From the NCBI GenBank assembly GCA_037447655.1, contig JBBHKE010001680.1, positions 1-62,494 of the forward strand: a DNA stretch of 62,494 nucleotides, given 5' to 3'. A program made the translations under genes and the position numbers. This document shows, piece by piece, positions 44,616-57,116 of this stretch (its first letter is position 1; each line of letters starts with the position of its first letter). The notes beneath the pieces were generated by a model, which was not told where the DNA came from, made no database searches, and saw only the letters and a list, made by a program, of their open reading frames with translations. This stretch comes from Zygnema cylindricum. Taxonomy: Eukaryota; Streptophyta; Zygnematophyceae; Zygnematales; Zygnemataceae.

Positions 44616-45793
44616 TGTTGTCCATAGCCCATTTCAACCATGGATTACTCTCGGAAACACCAAAAACTACCCCCAAAAACAAATGTGTTTCAAACAGCAC
44701 AGATTACTCCACAATAACCAAAAGCAGCTCAAACTCTAACAACAAGCATTATATCTTAGACACTATAAAATCCCAGAGTTAGAGCCAAATCCACCAAGGC
44801 ATCTGAAAGATATGAGCTGCAAAGTTTCCCAAAAACATTTGACAGCTTACCAAACTAACCAGGTAGACTCCTCACATAATTCTACAAAAACATCAGAACA
44901 CACTGAAACTACACACAGATATAGTTTCTAGATCATAAAATATATTCACAAAGTTTCGCATCAAAATAACAATCAGAGTGATCACACTAACAGGTCAAAG
45001 TTGCACAAAAACAATATGCCATGTCTTTGATAAACACAACTGTGATTATAAAAATAGTCTAAGTCCTACAAGTTATACTCACAAAGTTCACTACTAAATG
45101 TACGGAGGCATACTAATCGTATGTGATCCACCACCTATTTAAATTAATGTGAGTATACCCGAATAATTCGAGGTATGTCAAAATGAATGAAAACACTAAT
45201 AAACTAATTAGCAAGAAGATAAATCTTTGTTTTATAAAATATTTACACCGACACCTCCGCAAATTCCGAATACTAAGCGTCTGCTTGCTTAGTCACTTGA
45301 CGAAAAGTAAACGTAGCAAACCGACATCACATACGTACGGTCCACTCGGTAAAATATCATCATAAATAGTGTGCATTCACAAAAAATATCGGCGGACGCC
45401 GTCCGATCTTCAAATTTATTGTGAACTACTTTGTCGAAGTGATATCGTACCATCCAAAACTTGTCCGTACTGAAACCGCGTCTTTTGCAATAAATGCGGC
45501 TGTCGCAAATATGTTTCTTACGCCTGCGTACATTTTCAATCACTTCAAATTTTTCACATCGGATCGCTTCGCAATCCGCCGTCCATATTTCATCGCATTC
45601 TGCCCCACTCAATTTGTTCCTTACGTCGCTTTAATTTATCCATACATTTACTCCCCCAATCAATGAAATCATGGAAACCTCCAAGCTACATTTTTTTAGT
45701 TCTTACGAACTAAATTTTGCGTCGAGTACGCACGAAACCTCGCGTACGCATGAAACTTCCCGCACGTACGAAACTAACTTTTCCAAAACAACA
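44616..45793 (-). repeat. 3' LTR of the gag-only copia element
   Basis: 1,178 bp, closely matching 48433-49615. Near 45716-45780 it contains three successive ACGAAAC/ATGAAAC words spaced about 20 bp apart (GTACGCACGAAAC, GTACGCATGAAAC, ACGTACGAAAC). GGCGGACGCCGTCCG at about 45392 is a short palindrome-like element. Confidence 0.86.
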
Positions 45794-45980
45794 CTCCCCC
45801 GAAAATTTAGTTTCGTGCATTCATGGAGCCACGTCATTAGCTGTCACACATGCCATCAACTGTTACATGTCTCCTCCATTTGTCTTCTCGAACCATACTC
45901 GCAGACTGCCTCCAACCAAGTCCCCCCTGGTTCCACCAACGCTTCCTCTACCTCTATATACCTTCCAAATATCAAAATTC

Positions 45981-46101
<121 letters not shown>

Positions 46102-46339
46102 TCATTTTTCGATTAAATTTTCGAATCAACTTTGCATATTGAATTTTGTACAGTACTTTTATCGGATGTGCGGTTAAGACTTCGTTCTCCAACTTTGTGA
46201 GTCTGGTCGTTTGATATTCGACACGTGTATGTGAGCGTCGGTGACATTCTGAAATACCGCACAGTCCCCATATGCCGAGGTGTGTCCTTGTAGAAGTACA
46301 TTACACTTTTTTGTACTAAGGCAGCTGTCATACTAATTA

Positions 46340-46640
46340 AGGTAAGTGTTACAAGGACTTAGACCAAAAATATTCTAAGTCCTAAAAACTCCCCTCACAG
46401 CCTCATCTACTGAGAATTAAAGCTTTCAAATTCAACACTCCCCTAAAGCTTTAGACTCAGTACTTCACTCTGTCTGTAGATACTTCTACACTAATGGAGG
46501 TACATGATCTTTCTACTCTAATGGAGGTACATACGGAAAGCAAGGAGTTAGAAAAATATTCAAGTTGGAGATTCCCTCTCACAACCTTAACTACTAAACA
46601 TCCAAAATTTTACAAAAACAACACTCCTCCTAAGTTTTGG
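46340..46640 (-). repeat. Two stacked relic polypurine/LTR-start modules
   Basis: On the minus strand, AGGAGGAG then TGTTGTTTTTG (at about 46630) and TTTAGGGGAG then TGTTGAATTTGAAAGC (at about 46440) both repeat the layout of a copia polypurine tract followed by the LTR start. Each continues with a TGTGAGAGGGAA/TGTGAGGGGAGT box, as in the copia LTR at 33330. Neither is followed by a full LTR. They lie upstream of the real 3' LTR (45793). Confidence 0.6.
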
Positions 46641-47654
46641 ATTTGTTAGTTTTTAAGAATTCATACATTGGCAAATATAAGACCTTGTCATACTTTTAGT
46701 CACCATACCAGCCGCTCCAATTTTTTTCCCGTTTAAACAATAATTTTTCCCATAGAATGTGTCTGTTTTTCCCCCTAAAAAATCCCTTTTCGAGTCTTGT
46801 GTGTGGTCGCCTTTGGAGCTGGTTGCTTCTCCAACTGGTCTTTCTTAATCTGTTTTTTTACTACATTCTAGTCTCCACATAGACTTTGTACCTCTTCCAT
46901 TGGTTGCCTCCCCATTACCTCTATAAAGTGTGATTCTTCTCACTAATTTTTGGTCTTTTTCCGAAGTTTTATCACTCCAATATAGAGTTATTATCTCAAA
47001 GTTTTTCCTTTTATTTCCTCTGCATTTTAACGGCACTATTATCTTTCTATTTTCTAGTTGATTTTCCCCATTTTGTGCCAATCCACCATTTTCTCTCTCA
47101 TCATTCTCCTCCCTTACTTTAATAATCTTATCATCGTCTCTTGGCCCTTCTTTCAGTTTTGTTTTCGGTTCACTATGTTTTATATCTAAAGAATATTATG
47201 CATCCAATTTTAAGTGTACTTCACTTTTTTCTACTCCCCTTTCTTCAAGAATCTCATCCCCTTGTAAGTAATTTTCACACAACAATCTATCACAAGAAAG
47301 AGTCACTAAAACCGAGTCTTTTTCACCCTCTTTTTCTCCACACTATATTCTGGACAACAATTTTTCCAGTCCTTTCCACTTCCACTTCCGAGTGCCATTC
47401 ACTTCCTTCAACTCCTCTTACTTCGGTAACCTCTTCCTTTTGTAAGTTTGTGTCACTCACCAATCTTTCATAAGAAAAAAATGGCAGTAAGCGAATCATT
47501 TTATGTCACCTCTTTCTCCACTCCATTTTCGGTGACAGCATAATTTTCCATTTCTTCCTCTTGCACCATATTCCGAAAGTCAGAAACAATCGGCAAGTAA
47601 ACGAATTTGTCGACCGAAAGTGTAAGCCTTTTGTCATCGATTGAGGCTTGTCTC
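46641..47654. other. Non-coding interior of the gag-only copia element
   Basis: T- and C-rich on the plus strand. Short frames (46845-47081 minus, 47141-47473 plus) show no recognisable domain. No pol motif was seen on the minus strand. Confidence 0.5.
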
Positions 47655-48368
47655 TCACTCATGAAAGCACTTAGTTCCCTCCTTGTTGAGGGTATAACTC
47701 GATTGTTGTCCCATCCATCTTTGAAATTTTCCTGTAACACATGCGCTTTTATATGATTGACATTCCTTGAAGGTATGTCCTAATTCATCACAGTAAAAAA
47801 AATTCTTAAGTCTATTTCCGGATTCACTATTACTTTTAATTTTCCGAAACTGAGACTTAGAGACCTCCATATTCCTCTCAAAAAACTTTTTCCAATCTTC
47901 TTCATCTAACGCTATGCGGATTGCTTGGCTAAAGTTACAATTCCTTTTTTCAATTTGAGCTATTCTTTTTAATGCATCACTATAGTCAGTAGGTAATCCT
48001 CTCATTAATAAAACAACTTGTTGAGCATCTGTAAAGCATCCTCCTTCCAAAGCATTTTCTGCAAACAATCTATATATACCAGTACAATATTCCACTATGC
48101 TTCCGCCTACATACTTATATCAAAAAAGCTTAGTGACACTATTGAACAAGTGATACAAAGATGTCTCTTAATACCTACATTTTAGGCATTTCCATGGTTC
48201 AACTGCATTTTTCAACTTTAGATATATCATTACCATTTTCTCAGTCAAAGAGTTCTTAAAAACCCTTAGACACTCACGGTTCTTCTTTTCCCATCCACGT
48301 GAAGTTTCGGTCAGAGTATCATCCACCACATCCATTAGCTCCATCATCTTGATGTAGCTCTCGCACAC
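47655..48368 (-). pseudogene. Copia gag relic of the gag-only element
   Basis: 48368-48168 reads an N-terminal gag piece (MCESYIKMMELMDVVDD...). 48095-47655 (146 codons) reads the gag polyprotein domain typical of Ty1/copia: FTDAQQVVLLMRGLPTDYSD, then a zinc-knuckle line YCDELGHTFKEC. The first Cys of the C-x2-C pair appears to be Phe, so the knuckle is damaged. A stop and shift separate the two pieces. Confidence 0.75.
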
Positions 48369-48432
48369 ACAATTCCAGTAGTGATAGTTAGATCAATCAA
48401 ATATGGGTAGCCATGGGGGTGGGCCCATAACC

Positions 48433-49615
48433 TGTTGTCTATAGCCTATTTCAACCGTGGATTATTCTCGGAAACACCACAAACTACCCCCAAAAACAAC
48501 TGTGTTTCAAACAGGACACGGATTACTCCACAATAACCAAAAGCAACTCAAACTTCACAAACATGCATTATATCTTAGATACTGTAAAATCCCAGAGTTA
48601 GAGCCAAATCCACCAAGGCATCCGAAAGATATGAGCTGCAGAGTTTCCCAAAAACATTTGACAACTTACCAAACTAACCAGGTAGACTCCTCACAGAACT
48701 CTACACAAAAAACATAACAGAATGAAACTACACACACATAGAGTTGCTAGATGAAATAATATATTCGCAAGGTTTCGCATCAAAATAACAATCAGAGTGA
48801 TCACACTAACAGGTCAAAGTTGCACAAAAACAGTCTGTCATGTCTTTGATAAACTCAACTGTGATTATAAAAATAGTATAAGTCCTACAGGTTATACTCA
48901 CAGAGTTCACTACTAAATGTACGGAGGCATACCAATCGTACGTTATCTACAACCTACTTAAATTAATGTGAGTATACCCGAATAATTCGAGGTATGTCAA
49001 AATGAATGAATCTACACTAATAAACTAATTAGCAAAAAGACAAATCTATATTTTATAAAATGTTTACACTGACACCTCCGTAAATTTCGCATACTAAGCG
49101 TCAACTTGCTTAGTCACTTGACGACAAGTACACGTAGCAAACCGACATCACATACGTACGGTCCACTCGGTAAAACATCATTATAAATAGTGTGCACGCA
49201 CAAAAAATATCGGCGGACGCCGTCCGCACTTCAAATTTATTGTGAACTACTTTGTCGAAGTGATACCGTTCCGTCCAAAACTTGTCCGTACCGAAACCGC
49301 GTCCTTTGCAAAAAATGTTGTTGTTGCAAATATGTTTCGTACGGCCGGCGTACATTTTCAATCACTTCAAATTTTTCACATCGGATCGCTTCGCGATCCG
49401 CTGTCGATTTCCCATCGCATTCTGCGCCACTCAATTTGTTCCTTACGTCGCTTTAGTTTATCCGTACATTTACTCCCCTAATCAATGAAACCATGCAAAC
49501 CTCCATGCTACATTTTGTGAGTACTTACGAATTAAATTTTGCGTCGAGTACGCACGAAACCTCGCGTACGCATGAAACTTCGTGTACGCACGAAACTAAC
49601 TTTTCCAAAACAACA
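48433..49615 (-). repeat. 5' LTR of the gag-only copia element
   Basis: 1,183 bp. On the minus strand it starts TGTTGTTTTGGAAAAG at 49615 and ends ATAGACAACA at 48433. The next bases, TATGGGCCCACCCC, would be the primer site region, unlike the Met-tRNA type of the other elements. The assignment is uncertain. Confidence 0.84.
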
Positions 49616-49620
49616 GTTAC

Positions 49621-50390
49621 CCCACATTCTTGTATATATATTCACATATCTCCGAAAACTAAGCAAATATTTTTAGGGGGAAATTCAGGCAACAACGAGA
49701 GTCGGATGTAAATGTAAGTGCAAATTAAAAATCAAAATCGATAATGCCTTTGTTTGTCCAAACGTGCAATATATATGTAAATAATATAAAAGTGTGAGGT
49801 TAAAAAAACGCGGCAATCCATTGTGAAATGAGGTTGGGTTTAAAATTTAAATTTTTATATTTTTGGTGTTAATTTTTTTTCTCACCTTTATTAAAATCTA
49901 AAAAATGAACCCCTAATCTGTAAAATTTGCTGTCGAATTATTTTGTAAAAGAGCTGTGAAAAACGATGCAGGTTATTGAATGTACATAATTATCTTGCAA
50001 AAGAGTCTAAAAGGGCAGCCGGTTTGTGTATTATCGTTGTTTTGCAGACATGGCGATTCTACGGTTAATAAAATGGCCACGTGTAATTGTGGTCGTCCAA
50101 TAATATGTCGCGTTATGTCGATTTGCTAAGATATCTTCTATCTGCGACTCATTTAGAGTTTAACTTAACTGTAATAAGTGTTCATTTTCCAACTTCGTCG
50201 TTTGAAAGCAACTTTATTAGAGTTAAGAGACATTATTAAAGTAAGTTTACTCTAATATAACCACCAAAGTGCGACGGTATTAGAGTTCAAAAGTACTTTT
50301 GTCGTATGAAAATGAAAACAACGCAACAAAAATGTCGTTTACATTCGAACTACAACCGTAATTCATTCGTTCATAAATGTTGATAATTAA
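49621..50390. other. Anonymous AT-rich sequence
   Basis: Flank of the copia target site. Several TTAGAGTT words near 50150-50290 resemble the internal words of MITE family 1, so a longer MITE may begin here, but no left terminus was found. No gene recognised. Confidence 0.4.
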
Positions 50391-50698
50391 TCGTGTAACT
50401 GCGCATAATTTACATGTAACCTTTGACAGTGGTCCGACGTAACTGACATTCAGCGCGACAAATAGTCCTAACGTCATAATGATGTAAAACTATACGAGCT
50501 GACAAACTTTGTTTATCTACGTAATTTAGTGTTCATAATTACAGCGCGGATAATTATCGCCGACATAACCCAATATAGAGTAGAGTAAACTCCCTCTGTG
50601 AAAAAGTTCTATCACACAACTTAGCGTTCATAACTCTAATTGTTTTTTTTTTGTTTTTTTACTCTATTTTTTTCTTTACTTAATTACGATTCGCGGTG
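50391..50698. mobile_element. MITE family 1, right part
   Basis: Matches the right half of the 591-bp MITE (ACTGACATTC, ...CATAATTATCGCC..., CATAACCCAATATAGA) and ends TTACGATTCGCGGTG directly before TA (50699-50700). The left end is unclear. It may be a longer relative with a different left half. Confidence 0.7.
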
Positions 50699-50700
50699 TA

Positions 50701-52640
50701 CTGTACCTCCGCTCGTACAAATATTACGTACAGATTGTCAGTTTGAAGAATATTTTTAGATTTTAAGAATCTGAACACTAACCTACGTGACGCTAATCAT
50801 AATTGAGAAAACGATGTTTCCTGGCTCGACATAATGGAACGCCGTGCCAGTAAACACTACAAATAGACGTCTCCGCGTGTTTACTGGGACCGCATATTGG
50901 AGTAGAGGCCTAATAGCGACACATGGTGTAATTCTGTATGAAATGTACGGCGTCGTGCGCCGATACGTAATGGCGATATGGCGTTTGAGGGCGCAAAACG
51001 ACCACAACATTGAGGGCGGGGAAGTCAGAACGTCCGTCCATTTGGCAGGCAGTACCATAACTACGACGACGGCGACGCATGCGTAATGACGCAAACTTTG
51101 TCACATCGCAAAATTTTGAAAATGTCGGTTTTGAGCGTGGCTACTAAACTGCCCGTGTCAGGTGTCCAGTACGGTTGCCGTCAGCACAAAAATCCGACGC
51201 CGTTCAGTAAGTCAACCGCCATAATAGTTACACGCAGGTCGTCGGTGTAGATGGTATCGATGCATCCCGTCATAATGAATTGGCACGCATGACATTCTGG
51301 CTAATCTCGCCACGTCATGACATCCGTCAGATCAGCCACGCGAAGCACGAGCTTTGTCAACACCCTGACAAAAAGGTCATTTGAATCTTTGATATTTTGT
51401 CTTTTCCACCGTTTTCGTTGAAATCCAGAGCGCCCGTCTCGCTGTCCCGACGCAAAAAGGTAAGGATCCTGCCCAGACAAGAAAACGGAATTTTAGGGTA
51501 GAAGCTCCCGGGCATGTAGGCTGGAGATGTTAGAAGTTTGCTCCAATTAGATTTGAGCGCGTCTAGCTGTGTGTCGCTGCATACAGTATTGTGGTCCCCA
51601 CAAATCTGACTGCCGCCCGTATGTACACGTAAGCATATACCGTACACGGTTTGTTTTCGATTTGTCGAAGACTGTTCCAATGAAATGGAACGACGAGGAG
51701 CATTTTGCTTCAGGACACCGAAACGGAGGGCTCGCTGGAAAGCGCACGTTATGTCCGTACGGATAACGACAATTTTCAAATGGGAGCTGCTATGTGGACA
51801 GCCTAAATTGCTATACTGAAAGCCCAAACAAAAGTCCGTACAAATATGTGTACCTCTAAGACACCTTCTGCGTCATGAGGTGTGTCCCACAACTCCGTCA
51901 AAAAAAAATTGTCCGTACTGACCGCCCGCAAACACCCACTCTGACAAGCGCCATCAATGAGTGGGTAAAGATATTATGTGATGCGAATACAGCTTGCCAC
52001 GTGACATGCACTCTTATTATTTGATATTTTCCGATGCCTCCGTACAATATTTGAGGATGTAGTCTTCAATCATTGGCTCCTGCACTTTCTTTGCCTGCTG
52101 TCGTCTATAATCTTGGTTTGGTCGCCAGTGCGGTACACCAGAATCAGTGCGAAGCCACGTCACCATATCAGTCAAAAATAATAGATTATCTATACTTCGA
52201 TTGTTGGCGCCATCTCCACACGAGTGTCAGAAATGGTGTTGCCGGTCGTCGATACTGACACAATTTTTTTGACGATCCTGAGTGGGCACTCCTCATGACC
52301 AAGTAGGTTCCGAAAAGTATACACTTTCGTACGATTTTTTTTTAGAATACCCACTTGGCAATTTGGACGTCCAGTACAATACGAAGTCCTCTTTCCAATC
52401 CCGGTTTTGAAATCTACGACACCTGTACTTTTACGTACGTAGAACACAAAAAAATATGTACGATTTCGTATGCACGGTAACAAAAAGGTGAAAACAAAAC
52501 AAAAGAGGCGAAATTTGCTCCCACCGGCATGAAGCGTCCTTGTTCTGCGTCCTTGGCGTCCTTTGTGGCGAGCTCGGAATGATCGCACGTTTTGATCACA
52601 GATCTCCCGTGTTCAGCCACGACACCCCCCGTCGCTATTT
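50701..52640. other. Anonymous, CpG-richer intergenic region
   Basis: Richer in CG dinucleotides and in CCGTACG/GTACGG words than its surroundings. The longest frame is 51357-51827 (minus, 156 codons), with no recognisable motif and several Cys and Ser. I do not consider it a gene. A hairpin with 11-bp arms CCAGTAAACAC / GTGTTTACTGG lies at 50847-50887. Confidence 0.4.
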
Positions 52641-52983
52641 AGAGTTACTAAATTATTTGCTTAGAAAGTCCATTAGACTTGATCACTCTAAATTACGTTT
52701 GGACACGTGGCAATTGTAAGACCAGCTAAACGGACTTTGAAGAAACATTGTTATCAACACTAGATTATGATTCTATTGTAAAAACACTCACGTGAATTAG
52801 AAAGACTAGAAGTAATAACGATGGCCAGTGTACTTTACTGTACTGCATTGCAGTTCACTTGTAATAATTGGACTACTTTTGCCCACGTGGCATCAATCAT
52901 CGAATTGACGTCACTTTGTTAATTGACCTTATTGCGGTTTTATTGCTTGTGATATATTGGCAGTCTAATTAATCTTGCAAAAG
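52641..52983 (+). other. Possible first exon and promoter of the coiled-coil gene
   Basis: The sequence TTGCAAAAG ends at 52983 and is followed by GTAAGTGACG, a strong 5' splice-site match. A non-coding first exon ending here, with an intron of about 2.5 kb to the acceptor at 55504, would fit a plant gene with a 5'UTR intron. No transcription start can be fixed. The assignment is inference. Confidence 0.35.
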
Positions 52984-53160
52984 GTAAGTGACGTTTCTCT
53001 TTATAAGAAAATAAAAACTGTAAGTATTTTAATATGTTCTGCATACTCTCCTTATAAAGCATTATATATACAAAGTATTACATTACTTTAAAAGAGGCTA
53101 CAGCTTTTGTGATACAGTGATTCTGGCTTGGTAATATTTGCAAAGTGTAAACCAGTTAAT

Positions 53161-53220
53161 AGAAAGTACAGTACTGTACTATCTGTAAGATTAGTACTAT
53201 AAGATAGTACAGTACTTTCT
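53161..53220. repeat. Hairpin built from GTACAGTAC words
   Basis: The left arm 53161-53184 and right arm 53202-53220 are reverse complements except for a 5-base bulge (AGAAAGTACAGTACTGTACTATCT-type arms), with a 17-base loop. The arms are themselves near-palindromic. It lies in the putative 5' intron. It may be a small foldback element. Confidence 0.75.
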
Positions 53221-54983
53221 GTAAGAAACTTTGTTCTTGTACTTAACGACGACCGCCGTTTTTCTCTTCACTTTTCCTACTTCTTTGTCATTTTTTTTTT
53301 GTTTTGAATTCTCAGAAGTCCCCTTCTTCTTCATATTACTTTTAAGCAGTACTTGTAACTATCCGTAGGTAATGTTGCCAGCTCCGGAATCCATTTTTTG
53401 TCTTTTTGTCTTGTTTGTCCTTTTCTGTTAGCAGCTGTTCTTTGTATGTCTTAATCATAACCTTACTTTTCTGTTTCCAACTCTTGTTGTAAGTTTTATA
53501 ACCTAGAGTTGTAGCAGCCAAAACCTGTGTAGTTACTTTTTTTTTTGTTTTTCACCCTTGTAGTTATGTTGCTTGAGCTTTGTCTTCACGTGTTTGATGC
53601 TTATGATGTTAAGTTGTGCTTATGCTGTCAATTTATGAAAACATTCGTTGCATTTCTTTGTTTTTGAGAGTTTTATTTTGTTGAAGATAATGAAAACGGT
53701 GTGACATTTTGTCTTTTTTATAAAATGTAGCTATTTTTGCTGGTCAGTTTTTCCACTCCTTTGTAGGCTGGGAGATTAGAATATACTTCGTTTTCCTGCC
53801 CATTGGATTTTTTTCGAATGAAGTATTGACTATTCAATACACAGTAAGATCACTATTTAGTGAATGGTTCACACCTCCTCTGTTTTAAACCAAACCAGTT
53901 GGTTTGTAAGTGTATATAGGCAGCAAAATTCATTGCTCTCTCTTTACAGTCTCCATGATTTGCCTCAATGTCAGAGGAAACGTGTGAGCTCATTGTTTTT
54001 TGACTCTTGTGGTCTTTAATAAAAGTTGGTAAAGCTGAAAGCGTTGTTCTTTTCACTCCTTTGTACCCAAATGGTTTACCCGTCGAGTTTTGCAGTAAAT
54101 TATTTCTTCCCTTTAGGTGGGCAAACAATGTGTGACGGTAAAATGCGTGCCTAAGTTGTGCGTTAAATCATTCTTGTATTTTGTTTTTGTTTTTTAGCTC
54201 ACTGTATGTCCAAACTTAGTCCTTTTCTGAACTATTGTGTTATGTCAAACCGTTAGTTTCTGTTTGAAACTGACGATGAGGCAATAGAAGTTGGGAACTA
54301 TGTGACTCCTATTGTATAAATGTAATACAATTGGAGTCAAACCGTGTAAAAAATGCAAACCTTGCGTTAGATCTTATCTGTCGTTTATTAAGATGTTATA
54401 ATCACAATGGACGAAAAACGTTGTTGTTCCTTTTCAAAGCTATGTGACGACCAATCTTTTATCTGGAAAAAATTTGGAGTTGGTCAGAAATATTGGTTAA
54501 CACAAAGATCGACTTGATCGTGTTTGTAACTGAGGGTTATGTAGACAAAACTTGCATTTTCAAATTTCGCTTTAGTGTATAGGTTTCCTTAAGCATGGGA
54601 TTGAAGGTTCGAAGTTAAATAGTGATAGATTCTGGACTTGTAGCCATATAGTCTGATCCATTGTTTTAGGTAACACTGAACAGAAGTTCCTCCACTGGAT
54701 AGATTAGCATTAACATTAGCATTAAGTGCACCTATTCGTCAGGGTTTTCTTTATGCGACTTACTGAATATAGCTGCTGAAGGTTTAGCTACTGTTATGAG
54801 AACTTCGAAATGCTCTATCTGAAGGTTTAACTACTGCTGTGAAGAATTTTAAGGCAGACTTGGTCTCAATTCTGTATTTTTCTGCATGTGCTTCGGGGTT
54901 TAAAGAAGTGAATGCAATTTTGCAAGTCACATGGGCGTGTCTTATAGGAAAATTAAACATTTGCGATTGCTGGACGTTGGTTG

Positions 54984-55076
54984 CCAGTAATCATCATAAT
55001 CGTACATAAACTTGTGCGATTTGCATTAATTTTCTGTACTATTGCTGCAATTACTGGTGAGTTACACCAGTAATTG
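54984..55076. repeat. Foldback with CCAGTAAT motif in the putative intron
   Basis: A perfect 12-bp stem, CAATTACTGGTG / CACCAGTAATTG, with loop AGTTA at 55048-55076. It is preceded by a weaker pairing with CCAGTAATCATCATAATCGT (54984 onward). It shares CCAGTA...AATCGTACAT with the foldback at 61129-61217, so both probably belong to one small family. Confidence 0.6.
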
Positions 55077-55514
55077 CGTTTTTTTTTTTATTACCCTATT
55101 AGTACTGCTATATTAATACTATTCATTAGACTTTAGCCTCACCTTTTTTTGTATGTCTTCGCTGACAGGTTGTTTTGAAAGTAAAGTTGTGTTGAGAAGG
55201 ATCTCACCTGTTGATATAAATCTGTTGTATTTGAACAAATTGCGACTTGAATTGCATTTGATTTTTATTTCTTTATTCCTGTCTTTTATCATCGTCGTCG
55301 ATTGGATTGGTGTTCCCTTTCACTTTTTACTTGACAGTAATAGAATAAACTTCTAGAAATAATGTGGTTTCACAACAAGGGTTGAAGAAATAAGAAACAA
55401 TACCATGTATGGTTTTGAGGCTGTCAATATCTTAAGCTTTTTTATTACTGAAGCTAAAACTGACATGATCGTTCTCAATACTGGGTTTGGTTTTATGCAA
55501 ACAGGCAAGGCCCA

Positions 55515-57116
55515 ATGCAGGCCATTGAGGCAACAACGTCTCTAAGACTGGGATCTGGACGCACCTATTCCCTCGACTCTCCTCAAGGAAAAATGCTTTC
55601 CAAAGATAAAAGCTCAACAAGGAGCTCTGTCAATGGCACGCAGGAGGTCCATTCACCAGAAAATCCCAGTGTCCCGCCGGAGAGAGATGTAACAGTGGAG
55701 GATAAAGATGCCGAGATAGCGGCACTGAAGGAAGATTTGAGGTTTAAAGCAGAAAAACTGACTAATGTTCTCTCCCAGGTGGGACTGTTGCACCGGGACA
55801 TCGAAGGACTGGCAAAATCGAAGGAAAGTCTGGAAGGACTTGTTACAACACTGTCGAAGGAGCTTGAATCGAAGGAGGAGACGTTGAAGAAGGAAGGAGA
55901 AGCTGTTAAATCACTAAGTGCCCAGGTCACAGCGTTTCAGGTGGAGAAGAAGCGACTTCTGGAGAAAGTGGAGGAAAGCCAGGCAAACACTGTGGAGCTC
56001 TCTAAAATGGTGACCAATTTGCAATTCAAGGTGTCAGAGCTGGAAAAGGAGGTGAAGTTTCCCTCCATTCCTTCCTTGCACATCTTGGGAATAGGTTTTC
56101 CTATGTTTAGTCATTGACAGATGGAATTGATTTGAGGTTTGACTATTGAAGGGAGTTAGTTCTATAATTTGATGAGCTCTGGAGAAGGTGGATTTTTTGC
56201 CAACGGCTGTTAGTTGCACATAGTTCTCACTCAATAGGAAAATAGGAAGGTGGATGAATGAAAAACTAATTTTGATAGAAGGTCATGAAAAAAATATTAC
56301 GATGATAATAATTTTTTCACTATGCCCCTTCAAATATTTCTCCTAACTATTGCTAGTTGATTGTAGTAGGTCTGGCACTAGCCATATATAACTGGTGGAA
56401 AGGATGGATCACATTGGGTTAATTTTCTCAAACTATAATCCAAAAGTTCGACATCGTGTGGAAACGTTTTACCTGCTTACCCTGAATTGTACCTCTGTTA
56501 CAAGGGTTTTTCGGAAAAAAATCGCTTTTAGTATGGAGTCACCACATATAGTGTTCCCAAACCTTCATATAGCATGTTAAAACTATGTTTCCAGCAGTTA
56601 CAATTTAGTAAGCCTGTATTTTGGGGGGGCTTGTGGGTTCAGGCAGTTTTAATTCCTCAGAAAAACACGCAAGATACAGCAACAGTGGAATCAGATAGTA
56701 AGCCATTGGGAGTTATTGGGGCATCATCAGAAGCAAATGGGAATGGAGAGGTCGAAGATGTAGCAAGTGAGGACATCGACTCTTTGGTTGAGGAGTTACG
56801 GGAGAAGTTAGTGGATGTGAAAGTGGAGAGGGCCGAGGCAAAGGAGAGAGCCGAGCGTTTGTCGAGGGAGGTATGCAAGCTACAAGCGAAATTAGCTCCA
56901 TGGGATGCTGGAGATACCTTGATACTGTCTCGGTCACGATCCTTATGGAGGGAATTAGATGACACACAGAAGGAATTGAGTCAGTTGAGGGCCGAGAGGG
57001 ATTTTTTGGCTCGCAAAATCAAGTCGTTGGAGTCAGAGGACGAATGGGATCGGCCGACATTGTTGAAGCGAATGTTCCCTTTTTGGGACACGTGCCGGTC
57101 ATCGTGGGCACAGTAA
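55515..57116 (+). CDS. Coiled-coil protein of unknown family (two coding exons)
   Basis: Exon 55515-56051 (179 codons) and exon 56661-57116 (151 codons plus stop) join in phase 0 across a 609-bp intron with GTGAAG donor and TTCCTCAG acceptor, giving 330 residues. The start ATG lies 10 bases after an acceptor (TTTTATGCAAACAG, ending at 55504), so a 5'UTR intron is likely. Residues 1-60 are Ser/Thr/Pro-rich. Residues about 62-179 form a long heptad-like coiled coil (DKDAEIAALKEDLRFKAEKL). After an acidic linker (about 180-222) a second coiled coil follows (IDSLVEELREKLVDVKVERA), and a Trp-containing tail (LLKRMFPFWDTCRSSWAQ) ends the protein. There is no signal peptide and no enzyme motif. G/C-richer codons and an open frame in both exons contrast with the transposons around it. 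A structural or tethering role is only a guess. Confidence 0.72.

Noticed and set aside
50783-51104. Overlapping open frames on both strands (103 and 80 codons)
   Set aside because: Mutually antisense with no family resemblance. Treated as chance frames in CpG-rich DNA.
51357-51827. 156-codon minus-strand open frame as a gene
   Set aside because: No recognisable motif, no splice or promoter context, and it lies in a patch where higher GC makes long frames more likely by chance.
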